Below the pieces are notes generated by a model, which was not told the origin of the DNA, ran no database searches, and worked only from the letters and a program-made list of their open reading frames with translations. Shown one piece after another: positions 21,162 through 28,893 of a stretch of DNA of 64,000 nt. The number at the start of each line of letters is the position of its first letter. Position 1 is the first letter of the stretch. The stretch comes from Amycolatopsis thermophila (GTDB taxonomy: Bacteria; Actinomycetota; Actinomycetes; Mycobacteriales; Pseudonocardiaceae). Location: NCBI RefSeq assembly GCF_030814215.1, contig NZ_JAUSUT010000001.1, forward strand, positions 1,488,001 to 1,552,000, written 5' to 3'. Made by a program: the position numbers and the translations under genes.

Positions 21162-21242
21162 ATGGTGTTTTCCATGGGTGGTTGCAGCTGTTGCAGCTCG
21201 TGCAGTGGCCCCGGTTGCGGTTGCTGCGGAGGCTGCAACTAG
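21162..21242 (+). CDS. 26-codon cysteine-rich peptide
   Basis: ATG 21162 to TAG 21240-21242 encodes 26 residues. From the internal ATG at 21174 the peptide is 22 residues with eight cysteines, separated almost only by Gly and Ser (begins MGGCSCCSSC, ends CGCCGGCN). A purine-rich GGAAGG lies at 21155-21160. This is too close for ATG 21162 but reasonable for GTG 21165, so the exact start is unsure. A strong terminator follows 15 bases after the stop, and a promoter-like pair lies upstream, so it looks like a self-contained small gene. It could be a metal-binding peptide or the precursor of a thiazole-type or lanthipeptide-like product. No modifying enzyme is adjacent. Confidence 0.55.
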   Translation: MVFSMGGCSCCSSCSGPGCGCCGGCN

Positions 21243-21257
21243 ATCCGGCCTCGACCT

Positions 21258-21299
21258 GAGCGGCCCCGGGACCCCAACGGCGCGGTCCCGGGGCCGCTC
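21258..21299. terminator. Strong bidirectional terminator
   Basis: A perfect 16-bp stem (21258-21273 with 21284-21299) and 10-base loop between the cysteine-rich ORF and the convergent oxidoreductase gene (stop at 21306). Confidence 0.8.
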
Positions 21300-21305
21300 G
21301 TTCGT

Positions 21306-22160
21306 CTACACGGTCAGCACGATCTTCCCGCGCACCCGGCCGCTCTCGCTCAGCTCGTGCGCCTTGGCCGCCTCCTCGAGCGGCAGGACCTGCGAGACGT
21401 GCACCCGCACGCCCGCCACGGCACGAACGAGTTCCGCCGCCGACGGCTGCACGAAGAACCGCCGGTACCGCGGATCTCCGGCGGCATCGTTGCCCTGGGC
21501 GTCGATCAGCACGCCGTCCGGCTTGAGCACCTCCAGCGACCGCGCTCCGTAGGCACCGCCGACCAGGTCGCACACGAGGTCCACATCGGACACGACGGCC
21601 GTGAAGTCCACCGCCGTGTGGTCGATGAGCTCGTCCGCGCCCAGGGACCGGAGGAACTCGTGGTTCGCCGCCCGGGCCGTGCCGATCACGTACGCGCCGC
21701 GTGCCCGCGCGATCTGCACGGCGACGTGCCCGACGCCGCCCGCCGCGGCGTGGATCAGCACCCGCTGCCCGGCGCGCAGGTCGGCCAGCGCCTGTGATGC
21801 GGTCAGCACCGCGGTGGGGAGGGCGGCGGCGTCCACGTGGTCCAGCGACGCCGGTTTCGGGGCGAGGGTGTCGCGCGGCACCGCCACGTACTCGGCGTAC
21901 GCGCCCCACCGCGACAGCACCAGCCCGAACACCTCCTCGCCGGTCTCCTCGACCACGCCGGAGAAATCCAGCCCGAGCCGGAACGGCGGCTCGAACCCGA
22001 GCCCGTCGACCAGCCCGCGGCGCAGCTTCCAGTCCGCCGGGTTCACCCCCACCGCGTGCACCCGCACCAGCACCTCACCCGGGCCGGGCACCGGCCGCGG
22101 GGCGGCGACGACTTCCAGGACCTCGGGCCCGCCCAGGGCCCGGACATCGACGGCTTTCAC
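21306..22160 (-). CDS. NADPH:quinone reductase-like zinc-independent MDR oxidoreductase
   Basis: A 284-residue medium-chain reductase of the quinone oxidoreductase group. It lacks the zinc-binding cysteines and has VLIHAAAGGVGHVAVQIARARGA as the NADPH-binding loop. It likely reduces quinones or enones with NADPH. GTG 22160 (VKAVDVRALGGPEVLEV) matches the usual start; the frame is open to 22205, but that would leave only 22 bases to the divergent HxlR gene. It is presumably controlled by that HxlR regulator. Confidence 0.9.
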   Translation of the reverse strand: MKAVDVRALGGPEVLEVVAAPRPVPGPGEVLVRVHAVGVNPADWKLRRGLVDGLGFEPPFRLGLDFSGVVEETGEEVFGLVLSRWGAYAEYVAVPRDTLAPKPASLDHVDAAALPTAVLTASQALADLRAGQRVLIHAAAGGVGHVAVQIARARGAYVIGTARAANHEFLRSLGADELIDHTAVDFTAVVSDVDLVCDLVGGAYGARSLEVLKPDGVLIDAQGNDAAGDPRYRRFFVQPSAAELVRAVAGVRVHVSQVLPLEEAAKAHELSESGRVRGKIVLTV

Positions 22161-22213
22161 ACCGGAGATCGTCACCTCGGGCGGTATCCGTTGTGAAGAA
22201 GGCACCTTCCTGA

Positions 22214-22234
22214 TATCCAGGTACCTCGTGGATA
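22214..22234. promoter_or_regulatory. Candidate HxlR operator
   Basis: TATCCA, nine bases, TGGATA: a small inverted repeat in the divergent region between the oxidoreductase and HxlR genes. A further GGTATCC at about 22172 may extend the site. Assigned by position and symmetry only. Confidence 0.45.
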
Positions 22235-22611
22235 CCGTCCAGTCCTACCTCCGCGCCTGCCCGGCCCGCACGGTTCTCGACGTGCTCGCCAACAAGTGGA
22301 CGCTGCTGGTGCTCAGCTCCCTGCGCGGCAGCGACGGGCCGGTGCGGTTCAACGAGCTGCGCCGCCGCCTGGAGGGCATCACGCAGAAGTCGCTCACCCA
22401 GACCCTGCGCGCCCTCGAGCGCGACGGCCTCGTCGCCCGCGCCGTCTACCCCACGGTGCCGCCCCGCGTCGAGTACTCCCTCACGAGCCTGGGCACACAG
22501 GTCGGCGACATGTTCACGGTGCTCGGCGAGTGGGCGGAGGAACACGTCGGCGAAATCCTCGCGGCCCGGGAGGCCTTCGACCGGCGGCCGGAACCCGAAC
22601 CGGTCCGCTGA
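22228..22611 (+). CDS. HxlR-family transcriptional regulator
   Basis: A 127-residue winged-helix protein beginning VDTVQSYLRACPARTVLDVLANKWTLLVL, with the HxlR signature NKWTLLVLSSLRGSDGPVRFNELRRRLEGITQKSLTQTLRALERDGLV. Members commonly sense electrophiles, aldehydes or quinones and control a divergent reductase, which fits the neighbouring quinone reductase. GTG 22228 is the first start that fits the family's length. Confidence 0.9.
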   Translation: MDTVQSYLRACPARTVLDVLANKWTLLVLSSLRGSDGPVRFNELRRRLEGITQKSLTQTLRALERDGLVARAVYPTVPPRVEYSLTSLGTQVGDMFTVLGEWAEEHVGEILAAREAFDRRPEPEPVR

Positions 22612-22707
22612 GGCAGCTCCACTCCCCTGCCACCCGATCGGGTGGGTCCCGTTTACCCGGACCGCAGGCGTCAGCAGGCCGGCTACGAAAGGTAGTTCCG
22701 AGTCTCG

Positions 22708-22736
22708 TTGACAGTGTGTAGTTTTCTCGCTGCATT
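22708..22736 (+). promoter_or_regulatory. Sigma-70-type promoter of the amidase gene
   Basis: TTGACA (22708-22713), 17 bases, TGCATT (22731-22736). The start of transcription would fall just before the GGGAGG ribosome site at 22743-22748. Confidence 0.6.
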
Positions 22737-22752
22737 CTCTGAGGGAGGCAGC

Positions 22753-24654
22753 ATGACGTCGTTCACCCGCCGCGGTGCCCTGCGCGCGCTGGCCGCCGGC
22801 ACGGCCGGGGCGGCTGTGGTCGCCGCTCCCGGCGCGTCGGCCGCCGCGGGTTCCGCGCGGCAACGGGCGTTCGCGGACGCGGCGGCGGAGTTCGGCGTTC
22901 CGGAGTCCGTGCTGCTCGGCGTGTCGTATCTGAAGTCCCGCTGGGACTCCCACGGTGGCGCGCCGAGCACCAGCGCCGGGTTCGGTCCGATGCACCTGAC
23001 GGACCTGCGGGCGGTCGCGGCCGGGGGCAGCCACCACGACAAGGGCGCCGAGGACCCGCGCGGCGACCTCGCCCGGGGGGTGCTCGCGCCACGGAGGTCG
23101 GCGGCGCTGCAGACGGTGGACCTCGCCGCGTCGCTGACCGGGGTGGACGCCGCCACGCTCCGCACCGACCCGGTGCAGAACATCCGCGGTGGCGCGGCGG
23201 TTCTGGCTCAGTACCAGCGCGAACTCGGCGTGCGCGCGGACGGGCCGGCCGGCTGGTACGGCGCGGTCGCCCGCTACAGCGGGGCGTCCGACACGGGCGC
23301 GGCGACGTTCTTCGCGGACGAGGTGTTCGCGACGATCGCCGCGGGCGCTCACCGCACGACCGACGACGGGCAGGCGGTGACCCTCCCGGCGATTCCGGTG
23401 TCGCCGCAACGCGAGCAGGTGCGGGCGCTCGGGCTGGCCGCGGTCGCCGAGGGTGCGGCGGAGGCCCCGCCCGGGCTGGCCGTCGAGTGGATCCCGGCGC
23501 CGTACCAGGACCTCGGCGACGGCAACTACGGCAACTACGACAAGGCCGAGCGGCCGCACTCGCAGAAGATCACCCACATCGTCATCCACGACACCGAGTG
23601 CACCTACGACGCGGCGATCGGCCTGGTGCAGGACCCGACGTACCTGGCGTGGCACTACACGCTGCGCTCCACGGACGGGCACGTCGCCCAGCACGTGCTG
23701 ACCAAGGACGTCGGCTGGCACGCCGGCAACTGGTACGTCAACGCGAAGTCGATCGGCGTGGAGCACGAGGGCTTCGCGGCCCAGGGCAGCTGGTACACGG
23801 AGGCGATGTACCGCGCGTCGGCGCAGCTGGTGAGGTTCCTGGCCGCGAAGTACCGGATCCCGCTCGACCGCGAGCACATCATCGGCCACGACAACGTGCC
23901 CGGCACGACGCCGGAGACGGTGGCGGGGATGCACTGGGACCCGGCGCCGTACTGGGACTGGGCGCACTACTTCGACCTGCTGGGCGCGCCGCTGAACGCG
24001 CGACCGGTGCGGCAGCCGACCGGGCTGGTGATGATCAAGCCGGATTTCGCGTCCAACCCGGCGGGGTACACGGGGTGCGATGCGTCGGCGCCCGGTGCCG
24101 CGTGCCCGGCGCGCGGTTCGTCGGCGGTGTTCTTGCGCACCGAGCCCCGGGACGACGCTCCCCTGCTGGCGGATGCCGGTCTGCACCCGGACGGCGGACC
24201 GTCGACGGCGGCGATTTCCGACGTCGGCAGCCGGGCGTCGACCGGGCAGCGGTACGCGGTGGCGGAGACGCGCGGCGAGTGGACCGCGGTGTGGTTCCTC
24301 GGGCAGAAGGGCTGGTTGCGCTCGTCGGGGGTGGTGCCGGTGCTCGGGCAGGTGGTGACGCCGCGGCCGGGGTTGTCGTCGATCCCGGTGTACGGGCGGG
24401 CGTATCCGGAGGCGGCGGCCTACCCGGAGGGGATCACGCCGCAGGAGATCGTGCCGTTGCCGTACACGCTGGCCGCGGGCCAGAAGTACGCGGCCGGCCC
24501 GACGCTGGAGAGCGAATACTTCTGGGCGACGACCTTCGACCCGGCGTCCCACGTGGTCGTCCGCGGCGCCACGAAGTACGTGCAGATCCAGTTCGGCCAT
24601 CGAGTGGCCTTCGTCCAGCTCGACGACGTGGTGGTGGCCCGCACGAGTCCCTGA
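22753..24654 (+). CDS. Secreted N-acetylmuramoyl-L-alanine amidase (Amidase_2/PGRP fold)
   Basis: A 633-residue exported wall hydrolase that would cut the lactoyl-Ala bond of peptidoglycan. It has a twin-arginine signal peptide (TRRGALRALAAGTAGAAVVAAPGASA). Residues 35-220 resemble a lytic-transglycosylase-like helical domain (GVPESVLLGVSYLKSRWDSHGG). The amidase domain (about 245-415) holds the zinc ligands in HIVIHDTE, GWHAGN and IIGHDNVPG. An SH3-like C-terminal part follows. GAGGGAGG lies just before the ATG. It acts outside the membrane in envelope turnover; Tat export implies it folds inside the cell. Confidence 0.92.
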   Translation: MTSFTRRGALRALAAGTAGAAVVAAPGASAAAGSARQRAFADAAAEFGVPESVLLGVSYLKSRWDSHGGAPSTSAGFGPMHLTDLRAVAAGGSHHDKGAEDPRGDLARGVLAPRRSAALQTVDLAASLTGVDAATLRTDPVQNIRGGAAVLAQYQRELGVRADGPAGWYGAVARYSGASDTGAATFFADEVFATIAAGAHRTTDDGQAVTLPAIPVSPQREQVRALGLAAVAEGAAEAPPGLAVEWIPAPYQDLGDGNYGNYDKAERPHSQKITHIVIHDTECTYDAAIGLVQDPTYLAWHYTLRSTDGHVAQHVLTKDVGWHAGNWYVNAKSIGVEHEGFAAQGSWYTEAMYRASAQLVRFLAAKYRIPLDREHIIGHDNVPGTTPETVAGMHWDPAPYWDWAHYFDLLGAPLNARPVRQPTGLVMIKPDFASNPAGYTGCDASAPGAACPARGSSAVFLRTEPRDDAPLLADAGLHPDGGPSTAAISDVGSRASTGQRYAVAETRGEWTAVWFLGQKGWLRSSGVVPVLGQVVTPRPGLSSIPVYGRAYPEAAAYPEGITPQEIVPLPYTLAAGQKYAAGPTLESEYFWATTFDPASHVVVRGATKYVQIQFGHRVAFVQLDDVVVARTSP

Positions 24655-24923
24655 GGCCCGGTTGCCTCTCCTTGCTCGCACCGCTTCCCGCCGCCTCCCG
24701 CGGTGGGCAGGTGGGTGGGCAACTGGCTGAGCCACTTCACCACTGGTGGTCGCCTCGACATTGGAGGTGCGCGCCAGTGGCTCAGCCACTCGACCAGTCG
24801 TCTGGGCGCGGTTCCTCCTCGGTTCAGTGGCTCAGCCACCGGACCGGTCGACCAGACAATCGATAGGAGCCGCAACCGGACCCCAATCCAAGGGACTCAA
24901 GGCGGCAAAGCCGCTCCGCCGAA
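24655..24923. repeat. Intergenic DNA with three TGGCTNAGCCA palindromes
   Basis: Between the convergent amidase and tsaD genes. The odd palindrome TGGCTNAGCCA occurs at 24724-24734, 24778-24788 and 24828-24838, about 50 bases apart; the last two extend to GTGGCTCAGCCAC. Related sites occur upstream of the matC-like gene at 28.8 kb. No gene is supported here. Confidence 0.7.
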
Positions 24924-25271
24924 TCAGGCCTCAAGCGAAACGATTTCCCTCCGCGCCGCCAACCGCACCGGCCACACCGCCGCCGCCCGCACGTGGGACC
25001 TGGGCGGCCTGCTGACACTCACCGCCGGCGGCGCGCTCGGCAGGCACCTGCCCTACACGCAAGGGGCGGACGTGCAGCTCTGGTCATCCCGCCAGCTCAG
25101 GCCTCAAGCGAAACGATGTCCCCTCCGCGCCGCCGACCGCTTCGGCCGCACCGCCGCCGCCCGCATGTGGGGGCCTGGGCGGCCTGCCGGCACTCGCCAC
25201 CGGCGGCACGCTCGGCAGGCACCTGCCCTACGCGCAGGGCACGGGCGTGCAGCTCTGGTCATCCCGCCGAA
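24924..25271. repeat. Two tandem copies of a ~174-bp unit downstream of tsaD
   Basis: Two closely similar units begin at 24924 and 25097. The 20-base junction segment (TCAGGCCTC, A or G, AGCGAAACGAT in plus-strand sense) recurs a third time at 25272 as the last codons of tsaD. Spacings are 173 and 175 bases. On the minus strand each copy therefore ends like TsaD (IVSLEA-stop). The rest of the unit is not part of tsaD. No gene is supported in this stretch. Confidence 0.8.
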
Positions 25272-26324
25272 TCAGGCCTCGAGCGAAACGATCTCCACCG
25301 GCAGCGCCGGGTTCGCCGAGAGGTCCAGCGCCGAGGGCTTCCGGCCCGCCGCCACGACGTGCGCCCCCAGCGCGGCGATCATCGCGCCGTTGTCGGTGCA
25401 CAGCCGGGGCCGCGGGACGCGCACCTCGATGCCCGCCGCCGCACAGCGATCTCGTGCGAGGCCGGCCAGGCGCGAGTTCGCGGCCACCCCGCCGGAGATC
25501 ACCAGCGTCCCGATGCCCATCTCCGTCGCCGCCCGCACGGCCTTCGCGGTCAGGACGTCGGCCACCGCCTCCTGGAAGGACGCCGCCACGTCGTTGACCG
25601 GGATGTCCTCGCCGCGTCGCTCCGCGTTCTCCACCCACCGCGCCACCGCGGTCTTCAAGCCGGAGAACGAGAAGTCGAACTTCGCGTCGCGGGGGCCGGT
25701 CATGCCGCGCGGGAAGTCGATCGCCGCGGGGTTGCCCTCCTTCGCGGCCTTGTCGATCGGCGGGCCACCCGGGTACGGCAGCCCGAGCACGCGCGCCACC
25801 TTGTCGTAGGCCTCCCCGGCCGCGTCATCCACAGTGGACCCGATTTCGGTGATCCCGCCCGCGATGTCGTCCACTCGCAACAACTGCGTGTGCCCACCGG
25901 ACACCAGCAGCGCCAGGCACGGTTCGGGCAACGGCCCGTGCTGCAGGGTGTCCACCGCGATGTGACCCGCCAGGTGGTTGACCCCGTAGAGCGGGACGTC
26001 CAGCGCCGCCGCGTAGGCCTTCGCCGCCGAGACGCCGACCAGCAGCGCACCGGCCAACCCGGGTCCGGCGGTCACCGCAATGGCGTCCACATCGGACAGC
26101 CCGAGCCCGGCGGTCGCGAACGCGCGCTCGGCGGTCGGCACCATCGCCTCGAGGTGGGCGCGGCTGGCGACCTCGGGCACGACACCGCCGAAGCGGGCGT
26201 GCTGCTCAACGCTCGAGGCGACCTCGTCGGCGAGCAGCTCGACGGTGCCGTCGTCGTGCAGGCGCACGAGACCGACGCCGGTCTCGTCGCAGGAGCTTTC
26301 GATGCCGAGGATGATGCGGGGCAT
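25272..26324 (-). CDS. tsaD: tRNA N6-adenosine threonylcarbamoyltransferase TsaD
   Basis: A 350-residue ASKHA-fold enzyme that transfers the threonylcarbamoyl group to A37 of ANN-decoding tRNAs, with TsaB and TsaE. It begins [20 protein letters not shown]. The metal-binding HLAGH motif ([10 protein letters not shown]) and [10 protein letters not shown] are present, with [10 protein letters not shown] and [10 protein letters not shown] further on. AGGAGGTGG precedes the ATG, which overlaps the rimI stop (TGATG). It is the last gene of tsaB-rimI-tsaD. Confidence 0.97.
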   Translation of the reverse strand: MPRIILGIESSCDETGVGLVRLHDDGTVELLADEVASSVEQHARFGGVVPEVASRAHLEAMVPTAERAFATAGLGLSDVDAIAVTAGPGLAGALLVGVSAAKAYAAALDVPLYGVNHLAGHIAVDTLQHGPLPEPCLALLVSGGHTQLLRVDDIAGGITEIGSTVDDAAGEAYDKVARVLGLPYPGGPPIDKAAKEGNPAAIDFPRGMTGPRDAKFDFSFSGLKTAVARWVENAERRGEDIPVNDVAASFQEAVADVLTAKAVRAATEMGIGTLVISGGVAANSRLAGLARDRCAAAGIEVRVPRPRLCTDNGAMIAALGAHVVAAGRKPSALDLSANPALPVEIVSLEA

Positions 26325-26794
26325 CAGCCCACCTCCTGCTTGCTCACGGCCGGGCGCATCATCGTGTACGCGTCCGCGCCGGACGGGTGGTAGTAGCGCT
26401 TGCGCAGACCGATCTGCTCGAAACCGTGCCGCCGGTACAGGTCCTGCGCGCGGTCGTTGTCGGTGCGAACCTCGAGGAACACCGGCGCCTGCACCTCGTC
26501 CGCGCGGGCGAGCAGCGCGCGCAGCAGCGCGGTGCCGATGCCCTGCCCCTGGTAGGCGGGGTCGACCCCGATGGTGTGAACGCTCGCCTCGTAATCGCCG
26601 CGGCTCCCGACGACCGCGAGCCCCGCGTAGCCGACGAGGACGTCCTCCGGCGTGTACGCGCCGAGGTAGTACCCGCCGGAGTCCAGCTCGCTGTGGAAGG
26701 CGCGGGAACTCCACGGGTCGTCGCCCGCGAACAGCACCTTCTCGATCTCCACGCAGCGCGGGATGTCCTTGCGGCGCAGCTTGCCGAGCTTCAC
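26324..26794 (-). CDS. rimI: Ribosomal-protein-alanine N-acetyltransferase RimI
   Basis: A 156-residue GNAT acetyltransferase. The acetyl-CoA loop is [19 protein letters not shown], with [31 protein letters not shown] typical of RimI. It acetylates N-termini, classically of ribosomal protein S18. It overlaps tsaB by four bases and tsaD by one, the standard actinobacterial order. Confidence 0.94.
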   Translation of the reverse strand: MKLGKLRRKDIPRCVEIEKVLFAGDDPWSSRAFHSELDSGGYYLGAYTPEDVLVGYAGLAVVGSRGDYEASVHTIGVDPAYQGQGIGTALLRALLARADEVQAPVFLEVRTDNDRAQDLYRRHGFEQIGLRKRYYHPSGADAYTMMRPAVSKQEVG

Positions 26795-27444
26795 GACGTG
26801 GTCACCCGCTTCCGCGCGCCTGGCTCGACGGCGTCCGGGCGTCGCAGGTAGAGCGGCGTGAGCGGGGCGGGCTGGGCGTTGCTGGTCAGCGCGGCCCGGG
26901 CGGCGTGGACGAGACCGGCGGTGTTCGGGTAGTACGGCTCGATGACCTCCGCGCCGAGCTTCTCGGCGTGGAGGCGGGCCCCGTCACCGGCGGCTCGCGT
27001 GACGGTCAGCTCCGCGGGCGGCTGCACGTGCGGTCCATCGGTGCGGGCGCCGGTGGCGTCGTAGGCGGCCCAGTAGACCTCGCGGCGGCGGGCGTCGGTG
27101 ATGACGTGGAACGGCTCGCCGGCGGGGACCTGCCGGGCGATCGCGTCGAGGCTGCAGACCGGGTGGACCGGGATGCCGAGGGCGTGCCCGAGGGCGGCGG
27201 CGGTGGCCAGACCCGCCCGCAGACCGGTGAACGGCCCCGGCCCGGCGCCGACGACGATCGCCGCGAGGTCCTGGAGGGTGACACCCGCTTCCCGGGTCGT
27301 GTCCAGGGCGTGCGGGGTGATGAGTTCGCCGTGTGCGCGCGCGTCGAGCGTCACCCGCTCGGCGAGCACGGTGACGTCCGCAGCGAGGTCGGCGACCCCG
27401 GCGGTCACCGCGGGCGTCGACGTGTCCAGAGCCAGTACCAGCAC
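26791..27444 (-). CDS. tsaB: tRNA threonylcarbamoyladenosine biosynthesis protein TsaB
   Basis: A 217-residue ASKHA-fold partner of TsaD ([48 protein letters not shown]). It is the first gene of the tsaB-rimI-tsaD operon. In M. tuberculosis tsaE (Rv3422c) lies directly upstream. Here tsaE is 6.5 kb away, behind an inserted block. Confidence 0.95.
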   Translation of the reverse strand: MLVLALDTSTPAVTAGVADLAADVTVLAERVTLDARAHGELITPHALDTTREAGVTLQDLAAIVVGAGPGPFTGLRAGLATAAALGHALGIPVHPVCSLDAIARQVPAGEPFHVITDARRREVYWAAYDATGARTDGPHVQPPAELTVTRAAGDGARLHAEKLGAEVIEPYYPNTAGLVHAARAALTSNAQPAPLTPLYLRRPDAVEPGARKRVTTS

Positions 27445-28088
27445 AGCTCTCCAGAGTACGGGCTGCCCGGCGACCTGCGGTTACCGGGCTGAGCTGGCGC
27501 CCGTCGGGCGTCGATCGGTCACCGGGGCCTCTCCTGCCCGCTTCGCGACCACGGGCGACTGAGGGGCGGGGGAGGTCTGGTGAGGTGCCACATCACCGGG
27601 CGCCGCCGGGTACCGGCTCCGGGTGACAGCGGTCGACGCGTGCTCGATCGGGCGGGTGGGGGTGGCCGGCACGGGCCGGGATCAGGCAACAGCGGATGGG
27701 GGGACCGCCGGAGCGCGGGCGGTTGCTCACGAGCCGCGGCGTGGCGAGACGGAACCCCTGGGAGCCCGTGATCGCGACCGGGCGGGGGAGGCGAGTCCCT
27801 GGGGCGCCGGCCGGGCGGGAGGGGCACGCCCCTGCGGCACCGGCCGGGCGGCAAGCCCCTGGGGCGCCGGCCGACGGGGACTGCAAGCAGCTGCCGCCCC
27901 GGCGGACGGGGGCGGCAAGCCCCTGCCGCGCCCACCGCACGGAAACCACGAGCCCCAGCCGCACCCGCCACGCGGAAACCACGAGCCCCAGCCGCACCCG
28001 CCACGCGGAAACCACGAGCCCCAGCCGCGCCGACCGGGCGGGAACGGCGAGCCCCGGCGGCGCCGACCGACGGGGAGGGCCCGCGACC
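27445..28088. repeat. GC-rich repeat region between tsaB and the GntR gene
   Basis: About 640 bases without a supported gene. A 33-bp unit (containing GGAAACCACGAGCCCCAGCC) is repeated with exact period at about 27939, 27972 and 28005. Upstream (27770-27930) are degenerate relatives built on GGCAAGCCCCTGGGGCGCCGG. Because the period is a multiple of three, all frames stay open and give low-complexity peptides; none has a family match or ribosome site that I can see. Confidence 0.75.
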
Positions 28089-28793
28089 TCAGTCCGTGTC
28101 CGGGTCCCAGGAGAGCAGCCGCACCTCGGCGACCGTGCGGAGGTGCTCGCGCATCGCGGTGGAGGCGGCTGCCGGGTTGCGGTCCCGGATCGCCTCGGCG
28201 ATCCGGATGTGCTGCTCCAGCGACCGGGGCGGCCGCCCGGGCTGGCGGAGCGACTCGGTGCGGCTCTCGGTGATCTGGTCGGCTATCGCGCCCATGAACT
28301 CGGCCAGCAGGGCGCTGTGCGCGGCCCCGGTCACGGCCGCGTGGAACCGGCGGTCACCCTCGACGCCGGCTCCGCCGTCGGCCAGTTCCGACGCCATGAA
28401 CTCCAGCGCGGACTCCACCGCGGCCAGGTCCTCGTCCGTGCGGCGCATCGCGGCCAGCTCGGCCAGCTTCGTCTCCAGCGCCTCGCGCGCGTCCAGCACG
28501 TCGGGCAACCGACGGCGGCGCTCGACCATCCGCTCCACCGGCTCGGCGGCCAGCGTGTCCCGCACCAGGTACGTCCCGCCGCCGTGCCGCGTCTCGACCA
28601 GGCCCTGCACCGCCAGCACGACGATCGCCTGCTTCACCGACGCCCGGCTCACCCCCAGCCGCTGCGCCAGTTCACGCTCGGCCGGCAACCGGTCACCGGC
28701 GCGCAACCCGGCATCGGCGGCATAAGCCCGCAGCCGCTCGAGAACCTGCTCGTACAGGCGCGGCCGGGCCATCGGACTCAGTGCGTCGGACAC
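28089..28793 (-). CDS. GntR-family regulator with FCD domain
   Basis: A 234-residue regulator. The N-terminal GntR winged helix reads LYEQVLERLRAYAADAGLRAGDRLPAERELAQRLGVSRASVKQAIVVLAVQGLVETRHGGGTYLV. The C-terminal all-helical FCD ligand domain includes DRRFHAAVTGAAHSALL and EHIRIAEAIRDRNPAAASTAMREHL. It is divergent from the malonate-type cassette and probably controls it through the palindromes at 28.82-28.86 kb, responding to an acid or acyl-CoA. GTG 28793 is the likely start; ATG 28772 is possible. Confidence 0.9.
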   Translation of the reverse strand: MSDALSPMARPRLYEQVLERLRAYAADAGLRAGDRLPAERELAQRLGVSRASVKQAIVVLAVQGLVETRHGGGTYLVRDTLAAEPVERMVERRRRLPDVLDAREALETKLAELAAMRRTDEDLAAVESALEFMASELADGGAGVEGDRRFHAAVTGAAHSALLAEFMGAIADQITESRTESLRQPGRPPRSLEQHIRIAEAIRDRNPAAASTAMREHLRTVAEVRLLSWDPDTD

Positions 28794-28821
28794 GTCCCGA
28801 AGCGTACCGACGGACTTGACA

Positions 28822-28862
28822 GGCTGAGTGGCTGAGCCGCAAAGTGGTTCAGCCACTCAGCC
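28822..28862. promoter_or_regulatory. Palindromic operator region of the malonate-type cassette
   Basis: A 17-base arm (28822-28838) is repeated inverted at 28846-28862 with one mismatch and a 7-base loop. Inside are two FCD-GntR-like sites of the TGG-N5-CCA form (TGGCTGAGCCG, TGGTTCAGCCA). It lies between the divergent GntR and carrier genes. It is probably the operator, though a hairpin role in mRNA is also possible. Confidence 0.7.
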
Positions 28863-28893
28863 ACTTTTGATTCCCAACGCCGGGAGTTCCCGA

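Noticed and set aside
21162-22205. RiPP biosynthetic cluster around the cysteine-rich ORF
   Set aside because: Neighbours are a quinone reductase and an HxlR regulator; no cyclodehydratase, lanthionine synthetase, radical SAM enzyme or peptide transporter is present in the window.
22612-22752. c-di-AMP (ydaO) riboswitch in front of the amidase
   Set aside because: Such switches often precede actinobacterial wall hydrolases, but the leader predicted here is only about 10 bases after a good promoter, and no conserved motif was seen.
27900-28060. CRISPR-like array
   Set aside because: Units are directly adjacent without unique spacers, and no cas genes are present; it is a tandem minisatellite.
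27519-28273. Possible Ala/Gly/Arg or Ser/Thr repeat proteins in the 33-bp repeat region
   Set aside because: All frames are open because the period is divisible by three. No frame has a good ribosome site, recognisable domain or consistent GC-third-position pattern.
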